Below are positions 1 through 11,759 of a stretch of DNA of 64,000 nt, one piece after another. Where the stretch lies: NCBI GenBank assembly GCA_035079385.1, contig JAVHKY010000008.1, positions 5,316,001 through 5,380,000 on the forward strand. Reading direction: 5' to 3'. The notes under the pieces were generated by a model. It made no database searches and was not told the origin of the DNA. It was given only the letters and a program-made list of their open reading frames with translations. A program made the translations under genes and the position numbers. Origin of the DNA: Aspidiotus rigidus. Lineage: Eukaryota; Arthropoda; Insecta; Hemiptera; Diaspididae. How positions within the stretch are numbered: position 1 is the stretch's first letter; the number at the start of each line of letters is the position of its first letter.

Positions 1-1620
1 AAAAAGGCACAAGAACTTGACACAATTTTGACGAAGACTTCGACTGAAGCGATCTGTTATTTTAATACACAGTATTTACACGTAATGACCATTACAGGTC
101 GAAAATTTTGTCCCAATTTCGAGTATACATCCAAGTTACTTTCATAGGTTGAACAACTATAATTATACACCATCGAGCATCACGTTGAATTTTTTTTTTT
201 CTTACTTCCACTCTTCATTTAGGTATTTCTCGTATCCGATAAGTTTCTTCCGCATCCTATAGAAACTTTCGCCTGGCGCCTTGCCTTACTTTTCATGCTG
301 ATTGACGTACGCCGATGAATGCGCTAGAAGAATTTTTTCTTTTCTTTTCAATAGCATAGATATTCAGATTGAGATTGCAAAAATTCTTCGTATACTCAAT
401 TCAAAATTTCAACAACCTAGAGATTTTGTAAGATGTAAATTCAAACTCGCACCGGACAGCTTAGGAAGAAAGGGAAATCTCAACTCAGCTGCGTAAGACG
501 ATAAGATAGAAGCGAGTGTACGAGGTCGAATTTAATACGATCGGGCCGGAATAAGATACTTACTTTAAATTTTGCAACCGTTCCCTTATACAGCGGAGAT
601 TTCGGACACTTCCAAAGATTCAGTAGCGCATTTAAACTTGTGGGTACTCGGTAATCATTCGACTAATTTCTATATCTCTTACATCGTATACTATTATTAT
701 TCCTACGCGTAGTTCAACGCCAACTTTTTTGACATCTTCCAACGTACGGTTCTACCCTATAATTCTTCTTACAATGCCATTCCTGTAAACATAATATTAG
801 CATCTCATCTCGACATGAATGTCACGAACGTTTCACCGCGATATCCGCGATGAAATATTACGAAATTCACCTTCCGTCAGCCGATTAAAAGACATTCTCG
901 AATACGAAGAAGAAAACACCCATTTTAATTTGTGACCTTGAACGTAGATAAAGTTGACCGGTAAACCGAATACGACCCATTATCAATCAATGATCGAACT
1001 CGTTATTTTCTTCTTCTCGATCGATGCAGCGTATCGTATTTCAGAAAAAAAAAAATCCTGTTACACCATTTGAGTTCAGTAGAAATACTTCTTCGATATG
1101 TAGCATGTTTAGGCTTTATTATGTTGGCAACACACGATTATTTTCGCGAAGATTTAGGCGTCACTTTCACACGTTTACAAATTGGGTACAATTAAAACAT
1201 CGGGTGATGATAATTTTGCGGTCTACTCAACCCAAAAAAAATTTTAGCTTGAATCTTCCTTCAAACAAAAGCAAGAGAAAACTTCCAGTATTTGATACCC
1301 CTCTTGAAGCCTTCCTTCAGTTCCTCCTGACAAAATCAGTCGCCTCGTGGTAGAACATACCAATATCTTGCAAAACTCTTTCGAGGCATGGCTGCACTTG
1401 ACGAACTTCCAGAATTTAATCGCCCTCACTGCCGAGACCTAATCATAGAACATGCCGACCACTTTTTATGCTGTATTGCGACTCCAAAATCGTACTCAGA
1501 ACTGGACACGTGTCATCCACCTATCGTCACAAATGTTCTGGCGGAGTCGAATAAATAAAGATCATTTCTAATATCATTTTATATAGTTGCTCGATCTAGG
1601 TTTTCGACAAAATAATTTTC
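1..1620. other. No recognisable gene, 5' end of window
   Basis: AT-rich sequence with only short open frames (64 and 109 codons on the plus strand, low-complexity composition). I recognise no domain, repeat unit or RNA gene here. Confidence 0.6.
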
Positions 1621-2044
1621 GATAGTGGACAAAGGTACCACAAAGACATCAACCAGCTGAAACCTCTTTATGACGCCATCAACGTCCGTGACGTTTAGTG
1701 CACTTGTTTTAAGCTAACTAGCTTTCGGGGACTCATTCTTAGTCTGGTATAATAAACTATTCTGGATCAAGTCACGAATTCCTTGTAAATTTTCTGGGTG
1801 AAGGGGATCGAAGAACCACTTAGACTTGGACTAGCAGATTCCCAACAGACGGCTGGGCTGCCAACGCCAGTAATAACATTTAAAAGAGGACATCCAGTCC
1901 CAAACTTGCGAATTTTCGTTAGCGGATAAAGGTACAGTAAGACATCAACCAGTTTAAAACTCCTCATCATAATCTGTTGAATCTGCTTGTGACATCATCA
2001 TCAACCATGATATCATTAGTTGGTGATGTCATCAACATCAGTCA
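1621..2044. repeat. Dispersed repeat with internal duplication
   Basis: A segment near 1631-1665 (AAAGGTAC followed by AGACATCAACCAG) recurs in diverged form at 1928-1961. The following bases (GAATCTGCTTGTGACATCATC, near 1979) resemble 22355-22375, and the TTATCCGCTA-type motif near 1920 recurs inverted near 21607. The segment sits directly beyond the C-terminal end of the PLE relic at 2045-3610, and its relatives lie near other PLE copies, so it may be old PLE-flanking or PLE-terminal sequence. Family identity is unknown. Confidence 0.45.
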
Positions 2045-3610
2045 CGTCATTATTTCGCGACACCATGAACATTTCTCTTTCTTAACAGGGACCTATAGGT
2101 TGCTCGAAAAATTTGCCGTACGCCGTTCACCGTGTGACGTCTGGCCAAAACAAAAATGGTTCGTAGCACGGAGATAGGAATTTCTTCAAGCCGTACTCCT
2201 ATCATACATAGCTCAGAGGTTGCCCCTCTCGGCCATCGGTGGTCTTTTAATTTAACCAGAAGGCTCTCAACAGTATTACTACTATAGAATGCTGACCGAA
2301 AACCAAAAGGACGGAGAACACGGCTCAACTCCGAAGAAAACTTACCCAGCAACGGCAGCCTAATCCACCGTTTCCGCCTATCGACGTGCGGTTCTCGGGA
2401 GGAGGGGGGGGGGAGGTCGTAGAATCGAGACATTTTCTTGTGAGTCTCCTACGGACCATAAGGTCAATGTCCACCTTGACCTGATTCACTCTAGCCAAAT
2501 GCTTTATCGTCACGAGTTCTTTTTGGAAAGCAACCTCACTCAGAGGGAGTTGAGAGAGGCGATAGATTAAGCCATTGAATGTAGCTATTTTATGAGCAAA
2601 AGGTACAGAAGACGACCCGTGGATGGCAATGTCGGTCGAAGTACTTTCCCGGTAAATACCGAATTCGTGGACACCGTCAATGACAGATACGGTCAAGTCC
2701 AGAAAGTTTATCGAGGAGCCACCAGCTTCCAGAGTAAATTTGATGGAAGGGTATAGGCTATTTAAATAAGCGAGAAACTCACTAAGGAGCTCCGCAGGAC
2801 CGGTCCACGCGCACAATATGTCATCCCGTACCTGTGCCAATAGAAAACGTGATTCAAAAACTCCCGACCCAAAGAGAATAGGTCAAGCTCAAATTTGGAC
2901 ATAAGGACCTCCGAGATGAGAAAACCCAAAGGGGAACCAATAGGGATCCCCACCTCCTCGGAGAACTCGAAGAATTCATCATCAAACTTGCAAAAATTAG
3001 GCGACCAACAGGCATTCAAAAGGTCAAAAAATTCGCCAAACTCTTCATGAGGAGTACCAGATTTCACGAGCAAGTTACCCATCTGTTGCATAGTGGTAGC
3101 CTTAAGGATATTGGGCAAAAGCCCGACGACATCAAAAGAGTATAAAATTGAACCTGGGGAAGGCATAATATGCCTGGACATATTATGTCCTTCAATTTTT
3201 CAGCCAGGGCACTCGAATTCTTAACTGAATAGGGAGACTCTACCTCCACACGAGCTCTGAACCATCTATCCAGGAACTTAGTGAGGGAGTAGGTTGGGGA
3301 GGAAACGAACGAAACAACCGGCCGCATCGGCACATTTTTTGTGTGCACCTTCGGCAATCCGTAAAGGAGGGGAGGAACCAAATTCGGTTCCAAAATGGCT
3401 TTCTTTAATGAATGGCTCTTAATGATAACCTCACTACCATTAATAAGTTTCCTAGCCTCTTTAACGAATTTTGGAAAATTGAAAAGGGGGTCCTCCTTAG
3501 CCCCACATTGGCCAAGCACATCGTAGACCTTACAGACGTAGGAAGCCTTATCCATAACTACAACGGGATTCCCTTTGTCAGCTTTAGTAATAACTAACCT
3601 TCTTTTTTAC
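2045..3610 (-). pseudogene. Penelope-like element relic A (RT, lineage 2)
   Basis: Decayed Penelope-like retroelement read on the minus strand through four overlapping frames, so at least three frameshifts. In order: the N-terminal signature KADKGN (about 3580), the block GLPKVHTKNVPMRP (about 3340), SFDVVGLLPN (about 3130), GIPIGSPLG (about 2940), the catalytic block where a frameshift splits HRY from DDILCAW (about 2820), then SLYPSIKFTLEAGG and INFLDL (about 2720), and the post-RT linker LPLLGKFSSELSRVLRPFGF (about 2330). These follow the family order of RT motifs. The GIY-YIG endonuclease that normally follows is not visible; the homology fades near 2050. With no intact frame it cannot encode a working enzyme. 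The sequence differs strongly from the copies at 19.3 and 31.9 kb, so it belongs to another PLE lineage, shared with the relics at 12.8 and 53.9 kb. Confidence 0.88.
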
Positions 3611-3639
3611 TCTTCGTGAGTACACCTCTTCATTATGGA

Positions 3640-4170
3640 CAAAACGCATTGATTCCCCTCCTATATTATGGCAAGAACCTGAAAAAATTTCGACTTCCGA
3701 CTCTGTGACGTCACGATCTGATGACGTCATAGGTGGGTGTAATTTTTCAAGTCCCTTGCCATAATATACGATGGGTAGAGGACTTGGAAAGAGTTCTTCT
3801 TTCGACCCTGCGACGTCACGATCTGATGACGTTAAGATGGCCCAAGTTACACATTGGTAAAAATGGTTCAAGTCTCCCTCTTATCGTATAGCTTGAAGAT
3901 GGGACTTGGAAGAATATCAACTTTCGACCCTGTGACGTCACGATCAAAATTTTCAACAGGGAACCTGTTTTATCGGAGGAATTTTCGGAAAAAATGTACA
4001 CCGTTTGACCAGCCGGCAACCTTAAGGTCGTATCATATTATATAATTTGGAAGTTGAGATTTTTCCAAGTGCCCCTCCTATCATATATAGCTCGAAGGTC
4101 GACATTTTTTCTCAAGTCCCCATCCTATCTTATATAGCTCGGAGGTCTAAAATTTTCTAGTCCAACATTA
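3640..4170. repeat. Cluster of TGACGTCA / TATATAGCTCG repeats
   Basis: Repeated blocks combine three motifs: a GACTTGGAAAAATTTCGACTTTCGA-like segment, TGACGTCA palindromes (3706, 3722, 3933; near-matches at 3811 and 3826), and CCTCCTATCATATATAGCTCG. The last recurs at 4084 and 4131, a 47-bp spacing. The same words occur in scattered, diverged form at about 13.5-14.05, 19.02-19.2, 21.17-21.26, 22.33-22.44, 34.54-34.88, 37.73-37.92, 38.33-38.40 and 58.65-58.76 kb. This is an interspersed repeat family whose class I cannot assign. A GGGAACCTGTTTTAT motif at 3959-3973 is shared with the foldback element at 26974-27336. Confidence 0.7.
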
Positions 4171-6430
4171 GTATCGTGCAGCATAAATCTAGTGCAGGGC
4201 TAGTTTGTATGGTAGAAACTCGAATCCGCGGATTTCTGGATTGGGCCGACGGTTCGAGAGTTCACCAACGCAACGGAGTCGGAGATAGGGGGCCAATTGG
4301 ACCTCTCGGATTTCAATTGGTGGAATGGAAAGGAGTACCGGTAACGACATAAAAGATGTCAAAAACTCATTTTGAAAGGCGAAATTGAGCGCTGCCCCTC
4401 TCACCACTCTCGCTTTTACCTCCTCGTACTATCCCTCGCCTTATATTTACTAATAACGGACTCTTTTTCATTTCCCTAAAATTCATCATGAACCCATACT
4501 TATCTAACTAACTTACTGATATTCATTTTTCCATCCCCATATCTCGATGAATTCGTTAGTTGTTATATCCAAAGTTCAGGTCACATCGGCTGTCAACCTC
4601 ATCACCAACAATTCTGCCATCTCTCTCCCAAAAATCACCGACTGCCGTTCTAACTTAGCTCATCGCATCCTCATTCTCCACTCTTGGCACACTCTCTGAA
4701 ATTATCAGAACATGAACTGACTAAAATTATGAAACATATAAAAGACTATTTTTCGGCCATACCCAACCCCCTCAAACTATCACGTCGAACCCCTCTAATC
4801 TATAGACGAACTTCTTCTTCTCTTGCTACGACTTATACACTCTAAATTTTTTCAATGACTAAATTTGAGCTTGGATACAGAATTTGACTCAATGAGTTTC
4901 TGAAATCCACCTGTCTTTTTGCTTCTTGTAAGACTTCAACTTTCTACCCTCCCTTCAAACTCTCTTCACTTCTATGGTGGAAGTGTCTATTAATCAGGTG
5001 AGGCATTTAGAGAGACAGAGATGAGGGAGGCCACACAATCCCTTTTTCCCTCCGCAAGAAATCTATCACAACGAAAGAGTAAGCGTTGTTGATACATTTG
5101 TTTACAAGCATGGACAGAATAATCTCGTTGGTTGATAGAATTGTAGTTTAGGAGAAAATAAACGTCTGAACTTTGTAACGTATCTGCAATTAGAAGATAG
5201 ATTAATGAACCGGTGGAAAACTTCGATATATCCTCTGAATACATATTTACATCTCGTTTTTATCTCGAGCGATCTTAACCTCAATTTCATTCATCTCCTA
5301 AACTCTTATTCGACACCATTTAGTTGTATACAAACGCGAAGTTTCGCTACTATTACGCTCACAATGCAATGTTTGATGACACTCATCTTGAATTTTGTCC
5401 ATACTTGTATTCGCACGAAACGCAACGTTTACTGATTACATCGCGATTTCCAATTCTGCTAACAAAATCTTAAAAGTTACTACTTTAGTGACCCAGACCT
5501 TAAACTACCGTACACCTTGCGAGTCTGCAGCAGAGCACGAACTACGTATAATCATAACTAGAACAAGAAATATTGCTCTACTCACTTTCCTTTTCTGCAT
5601 AAAAGAGACACGACAAATTGAATGAATATAACGGCATCTCAACAGCGATAACACTTCGATTTGTTCATTCTTTCTGATCTGCCAATTGCAAAAATTTATA
5701 GCTATTTCTACACATCGGGACCACCACTAGTTTAATTTATGAACTGATATATACAACCTGTAGCTGTTATTAATTTGTGCCATGCAATATAGAATGTGCT
5801 ACACGGATAAACTCTACTCACTTTCGTCTGAACACACATCGCGCTAGATGTACACAGGCGGACTCAACATAACGATCCGCATCGACTTAACGGGAATTAA
5901 TGGATATTGTATGGACGCGATAGGAGTGTTATCGCATACGAAAGTTATTTTCTCACTTAATTAGCTCATTTTTGGAGCATATTTTAGTCACGAGTCATCT
6001 ACACTCATCCTAAACATTACGTTGACCTCTAACTGCGTAAACGATAAGGCCTAAACTGTATTTTCCCAAGTTTATCGTTTCCCCGAATAGTGAGTGAGTA
6101 AACAACAAAATATTGTGGCATATAAGTCATCAGTATCGTAGGATCAGTCAATGACCAAAGAAATAAACACGCAATGAGAACGCAGTTTACACGAACAAAG
6201 ATATATATTAGGAAATGAAGAAAAAGCAAAGCAACTAACTGATACTTCTGGTACTCGCACTAGGAACGTACAGGAAAATTCAGCAATAAGTGCGAAAGTT
6301 TGTAATGTGAGCTTCATGGCCAATAAGTATATAAAGCACTTGATAGAGACGTCGTGTGCATAAGTAGCTATATAACGATATAAGCTATAGCCACACTACA
6401 ATTATGAGCACGTTACATCTTTCTCTTTCG
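4171..6430. other. No recognisable gene
   Basis: AT-rich, short unconvincing frames only. No repeat unit, domain or RNA gene recognised. Confidence 0.55.
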
Positions 6431-6439
6431 GCTACTGTG

Positions 6440-7254
6440 AGGATGGACAATCTGCTTGGCGACTACGGTCTCGAATGGGACCAGTAGCCGCCAACTTATC
6501 CGGACGTATACTACATATTTCTTTAGCGGCCCTTGTGAAGTAGGCAAGCTGGATTGGAAATGGTTGTTGCTCTGTTTTGCGACTTTTATGCCTTCTGGGG
6601 AAAGTTACTTTTCAGAGGTTTCGCTTTCGGCCTGTTCCGGCACATTTGAAGCCTTAGGTCTCCTTTGTTCTTCCTAACCTTCCAACATCAGATCTGATAG
6701 GTCCATCTATTTTCTAACCTGATATATGATCGAGGGTCGTTTCTTTTGCTTATAACTATCCTCTACGAATACTTCGGTGGCCAGTTTTAGTTGGAGAAGA
6801 TGTGGTCAGGCTCCGCTAGCCTCGTCAAACTGTCCTTGAGAGTTGGTATAGAAGATCCCGATTTGATTGAAAGTATGGTTGTGTGAATGTGTTGATTCAC
6901 GAATTATGAGTAATTCTGAGGAGCTGGAAGCTCGGTGCCGCATGAGAGCGCGGCTTTGGAGATTTGACATCCAATATTCGCATAGAAATTTTTACCCGGC
7001 CAAGCTATTTGCTTGCAGATAAAAACGGACTACGAGGGTTTATTTCTATATCACATTTTGATGCAAAATACCGTACTTCGATAGATGTAAGTTGAGCTCC
7101 AGGTAGGTGAAGATTGTCTTTAAGGTCCTGCCTCCAGCCTGGATATAATTGTGCGAGGGTCTAGTTTAGGTAGCCGAGCTATTTCTAGATAATGACTACG
7201 ATATTGAAAATGTCGACTGAAAGTTTTTTTTTTTAGTAGAAGGACACGAACGAT
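6440..7254 (-). pseudogene. Possible downstream part of Gypsy-type element
   Basis: Lies directly downstream, on the minus strand, of the integrase zinc-finger remnant at 7255-7422. Every frame is broken by stops. I could not identify the DDE catalytic core, the chromodomain-like tail or a long terminal repeat. The assignment rests on position only, and it could equally be unrelated flanking DNA. Confidence 0.25.
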
Positions 7255-7422
7255 TTAGTCCGTGCGTATGGCGCATTCCTGGCAACTGTTGGCGATACTT
7301 TCGATATAGTGACGCAGGTTGAGCCACCAAACAGATGTTTTTGCTAGCTTGTACATTTTTGATTGACCAAGGTGAGTTCCAAGCAGTCGACGAAGGATTT
7401 CACTTGGAAGTGATTGAGGTCC
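7255..7422 (-). pseudogene. Gypsy-type integrase zinc-binding (HHCC) remnant
   Basis: A 55-codon open stretch on the minus strand, closed by a stop at both ends. It reads PSEILRRLLGTHLGQSKMYK, then an SVWW block, then IESIANSCQECAIR. The spacing of H-L-G, K-M, the WW pair and C-x-x-C matches the N-terminal zinc-binding domain of Ty3/Gypsy-type integrases, which helps the enzyme bind element ends during insertion of the DNA copy. The first histidine of the HHCC set appears replaced: the position before THLG is LLG where the family usually has a His. No reverse transcriptase is recognisable upstream (7.4-8.3 kb on the minus strand) and no LTRs were found, so this is a dead fragment. A retrovirus-like or BEL-type integrase is the main alternative. 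Confidence 0.75.
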
Positions 7423-7639
7423 TCAGCTTTAAAGAATCAGTTCTACCGCCGCCACCATATCTTGGCCGACAAGTATATAAATAACACCCGAAGCACTCGA
7501 CATCGAGACGTCATTTATTCACGTGCTTCTATTACATACCAGCCTAAAATCCACCTGGACACGCTAAAACAACCCCCCCGCAAACAGAGGGAATGTACTA
7601 CTTTGACACGAGGTCCAAAGAATAGATAAGAGTCACCAC

Positions 7640-8340
7640 CCTCAGATATCTACAGCAACCTCCGAGGATTCTTTCAAGTTGCTGTTCTAGGTTAGAGACC
7701 CCATCCTTTTTTCATAATTCTCCAACTCTACAAGCAATGGCATCCACCTTGGATAGTTAAAATGCAGAAATGTTTTCACGCTCTTATGTTATGTCAGAGC
7801 CACCACCTTTGAATGTTCTATTTTCTGGAGAGATGGTGGACTCAGTCACTAAACAACCCCCACAGAGCCAATTCTTCATCCAGAAAACAAATTCAAACGC
7901 ATCAACAGTTTTTATAGAAGAGGGATGAGCTAGAATAAAGGCGAGTAGCCATCAAGGGACCTGGGAAAATTATGATTAAAGAGCAAAGAAAGGCGGACGA
8001 GGGGAGCTAACCCGGAAGAGAACGTGATCTTTTCAGAAAGACAAGGAAAAATGTCAACTGAAGAGCAGACGAAGGAGGTAGTATGACGTCATCAGAGAGA
8101 ATTGGAAGAATGACTGAAAATGGGAATGGCTAACCCGAAAGAGAGCGTGATCCTATTAGGGAGACATTGAAGAGCAAAGGAAGGAGATGACAGACTTCGA
8201 GGAGAGAATGATTCATCAGAGGAACTCGGAGAAATTAAGCCTGAAGATCAGAAAGGGAGATGATTGACCTGGATGAGGACTTTGAAGAATATTGATTTTG
8301 AAGCTATATAAAGGCAAAGAATATCAAAAAATCTTGTCTT
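7640..8340. repeat. Degenerate purine-rich direct repeats
   Basis: GCTAACCCGGAAGAGAACGT at 8006 recurs as a near-copy at 8129, a spacing of 123 bp. GAGCAAAGGAAGG-like words recur near 7981, 8062 and 8172, and a TGACGTCA lies at 8084. The region is rich in GAAGAG/GGAAGA words and has no long open frame. It looks like old tandem duplication, perhaps tied to the repeat family clustered at 3.64-4.17 kb. Confidence 0.45.
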
Positions 8341-8523
8341 GAAATGGATGGGGAATCAACCGAGCATCAAATAAGACCAGACATCGTTTTTTTTTTTTTT
8401 TCGTGTTATTTAGAGCTACCGACACGGGTAGAGGATACCTTTTCCCCGGGCTCGGGGTTCTCAAGGGACCAAGATTTAGGTTAGGTTAAGGTTTTCAATC
8501 TTGACCATGGATTACAAAAAAAA

Positions 8524-8646
8524 AGAGAGAAGAGAAGAGAAGAGAAAAGAAGAGAAGAGAAGAGAAGAGAAGAGAAGAGAAGAGAAGAGAAGAGAAGAGA
8601 AGAGAAGAGAAGAGAAGAGAAGAGAAGAGAAGAGAAGAGAAGAGAA
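8524..8646. repeat. (AAGAG)n microsatellite
   Basis: About 24 nearly uninterrupted copies of a 5-bp AAGAG unit, with one AAAAG variant near the start. It is preceded by a T run (about 8388-8402) and an AGGTTAGGTTAAGG motif at 8477. The 82-codon frame across it is a by-product of the repeat. Confidence 0.95.
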
Positions 8647-8749
8647 CACACTTTTCCTCCGGGCCCGGTTAGGCTCTTGGCGAACCTGGTATTACTGCAA
8701 AAGATGCATGGATGTGACGCTCAATTTCCCTCCACCGCAATTATCTTAA

Positions 8750-10600
8750 TAATCTTCTTTTCATGCACCAAGTCAAGATTTCAATCTGATTCTTAACTTT
8801 TCTATGACCATTTCACAACTTAATACTGAAATTTTTAGAGTCATACCAGTGACCTTGAGAAAAGACAAGTTTTGGAAGTTCTCACAATGGGTGGAAAATG
8901 AATATTCTAAACTCAAGCCTCCAGTAGATCCTTTGCATATCCAAAATTTACTGTAAGATCACGTTAAAGAAATGCTACTGAAGATTCTTGCAATTAACAC
9001 CCAATTATAAGTAAACGGCCCCACGTGGGTAAGGACCATCAAATGCGTGATACCATGATCACTCAATTTATAAAAAATTACTCTTTGTGAACAAGACCTA
9101 TTCTACAAACTGAAGGACCTACGGATGAGAGGCCCGGACTATGCCATGGCCCAATGAATGCGAGAGCTGTATTCGCTGTGCCTTCTAGATGGCATTTAGG
9201 GCCTCTTTCAGTAATTGCGATATTTATTTCAATTTACTGTTTCATCTTTGTAGCGTGTCTTCAGCTTTCTAGGCTTATTCGAGCATTTCGGGATGACCCT
9301 TCTGTAGTTTCCTCGTGGGGAATGACCACATGAAGCAAAAGCCCTCTAACATGTAGCAGACCAATTAGGTGGGATCTACCAGCTTGGACCTGTGACTTCT
9401 AAGGTCGTTTATCACTTCAACAGTAGTGGAGTATACCTAAAAAACCTTTGGGCGAGAGGGGGAATCGGTAAAAAAAGTTCTATTTTCTATTTCGGTGAGG
9501 TTTTTTCCAACTATATCCCCTCCTCCTCCGGTGAATATTCACCATTACACTCCAGTAACGAGTTACAGTTTTGAGATTTTTGCAAATCTGTAAATTGTCG
9601 ATAGCAGGTATTTTGCTACTACTGATCAAATTCTATAAAAAATCATGACATAATGAAAAATAGAACTGACGTAGCAGCAACTTTTCAACGACCTGGGAAA
9701 TAAGTTGCGTTAGAATTTGAATTTATTCAACGTTTCGTATTTACAATATTCTCGAAAAACGGATATCGTTTCTTCAGAACTAAAAACGTAGAAAATAGAT
9801 TTCAAATTCGTATGTATCTTTTATAATTTATTCGAGAAGAAGGATCTTCATTTACTTTCATCTCGATTGGGAGAACGACAATCCTACTTTGTACGGCAGA
9901 GTGGTTCTCTTAATCCTGAAAGCAAAGTCTCCGTGACTTGATGGTCAGTTCAATTTTTACTCAGTAATCTCATGAAAATGATCTTAATTGGTCCCGGAGA
10001 AAATACTTATGGTACAGAGCCACTCAGCTGTTTGGTATAAAAGAAACCGGGAACAGGTGCTGGTGACCGAAAATTTTCCAATTCTTCCCGCCAACTTTCA
10101 TGATGTATTCTTAATTCGCTTATATCACAAGCAAAGTAGATGTATATGAATGACCATCAAGTAAGTGACTACGTACATTACCCTAATACGGAAGTGTACA
10201 CATCACAAACTCTCCACCTGAACACCAGGACTTCGTTCCCAGAGAAATCGATACAATTGAAGGTGGTTATAGAAGCGACCCTCTTTCAAGACTGTCGAAA
10301 CTTCCCAACAAGAGACTTAAAAGTATCACACCAGACCCAAAATCACAAAAACGACGTAGTAACTATAGCGGATTCATACGAGTACGACGATTTCCGTTCA
10401 TTGCACCGGACCATTACAAAAACTGCCGCATGACTCATCCTACAACCATCCGACATGTATTCTCATTCCCCCTACGACTACGGTAAATTAACTACCGACG
10501 TGTACGCACCGTACGTAGGTAAATTAATCGAACGGCACTGTTCGCGCTGCGTACAAAACCAAATATGCACTAAAACTTGAATGGAATGTAAAAAAGAATA
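8750..10600. other. No recognisable gene
   Basis: AT-rich sequence with short frames only. I see no domain, terminal repeat or RNA gene. Confidence 0.5.
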
Positions 10601-11420
10601 CCTCGTATATATAATTTAAAAAAAAAAACGAGAGAGCGTTTGCGGACCTGGCGCTTAGCAGGATCGAGCTTAATATAAGTTGCTCCGAACTAGTATTTTA
10701 CATTGCCGTTTTATCTCGATGACAACTAGCGAACATACCACAGCAATACTAATAAAGACGGTTATCAAATTTATGAGTCTACCTATTATCGCATCTTATT
10801 ACCTAAGGTATCAAGTTATCTGTCAAGCGCGTATTATTACACGCCAGCCGAGGAGCGGTGTTTATGCTGGCGACATGTGGTGTTTGCTACGCCAGTCTTT
10901 CTCTTTCTACGGTATACAATTCTATTGAGAAAAAGAGCGAGAAAAAAAAAATCGCAGCCCGTAACATAAACAGTATATCGCATACGTGCGTACCTACAAT
11001 TTTTAAATAAATGTCAAGAATTGCAACAGCACGCTAATCAGTTTCCGCGCGATAAATGACCACGAAACGCGTGCAAGCGCGCGTGCCGTGACGACGAGAA
11101 CGTTTGATTGGCGGCGTGGCCAAGCGGTGTCACTTCTTGCCTTCTCGGTATCCGAAGTGCAATCGCAGTAGCAACATCAGCGTCAGCCTCTCGGCAAGCC
11201 AGACTTCTTCTTTTGATACGGGTATTTAGCCTCTTGCTCTTTACACACAGTACACACCGTGTACTAGCGTGTTTTTTCCATTACCGTCGTATTCTTATAC
11301 GCCGTCGAAGAATAGGACACTTTCACTAATGAAATAATATAAACAATATGGACCTACATCGGTGCAGTAACAGCGACAGCAACGGCGACGACGACGAAAA
11401 CATAGGTCGCATAGTATATT
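10600..11420. other. CpG-containing non-coding stretch
   Basis: Between 11040 and 11420 CpG is common (GCGCGCG and CGACGACGACG words). A TGGCCAAGCGGT motif at about 11118 resembles a tRNA A box but has no matching B box. Short frames only. This could be promoter or 5' UTR sequence of an unseen gene; nothing proves it. Confidence 0.3.
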
Positions 11421-11670
11421 CAAATGAGCCCCATCTTACATAATAGACATTATAGGTTTCTGATAGATTCAATTTTTTTTTTTACTTCTTCTTCTCTCTT
11501 TTGCTTTGAGATTAGTAACGATTTTATGCCGAACAAATCCTACCATAGACGCCAGGAAACGTACCGAGAAGAGAATCGGGACGATTCAGAGGAACGTCCG
11601 AAGACAAGAAATACGAAGAAAATAGATGTAAACTTTCGAAGCAACGTTGATCGAGAAAAGTGCGGAACCA

Positions 11671-11753
11671 ATTGAAGCGCTGCGTGGAAAAGGGGCCTCC
11701 GTCCAATGTATTTCTTATGGAACGGAGGCCCCTTTTCCACGCAGCTCTTCAAT
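11671..11753. repeat. Near-perfect 83-nt hairpin (32-nt arms)
   Basis: Arm 11671-11702 is the reverse complement of 11722-11753 except for a 2-nt internal loop (CG opposite CT). The inner 23 pairs, containing the GGGGCCTCC/GGAGGCCCC block, are perfect, and the loop is 19 nt. The GC-rich arms contrast with the AT-rich surroundings. Size and shape suit a microRNA precursor, but a small foldback transposon or a locally inverted duplication would look the same. Confidence 0.85.
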
Positions 11754-11759
11754 TTCATC

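Noticed and set aside
4440..4960. Possible retrotransposon tail (ITDCRSNLAHRI-like reading)
   Set aside because: No ordered set of RT or RNase H motifs; the resemblance is too weak to call.
8477..8493. AGGTTAGGTTAAGG as telomeric repeat
   Set aside because: Only about two imperfect units; isolated TTAGG-like words are common in insect DNA.
8501..8749. 82-codon Glu/Arg/Lys-rich frame
   Set aside because: It is the translation of the AAGAG microsatellite and carries no independent coding signal.
11113..11185. tRNA-like A box (TGGCCAAGCGGT)
   Set aside because: No GGTTCGANTCC-type B box at the right distance and no acceptor stem pairing, so it is not called as a tRNA.
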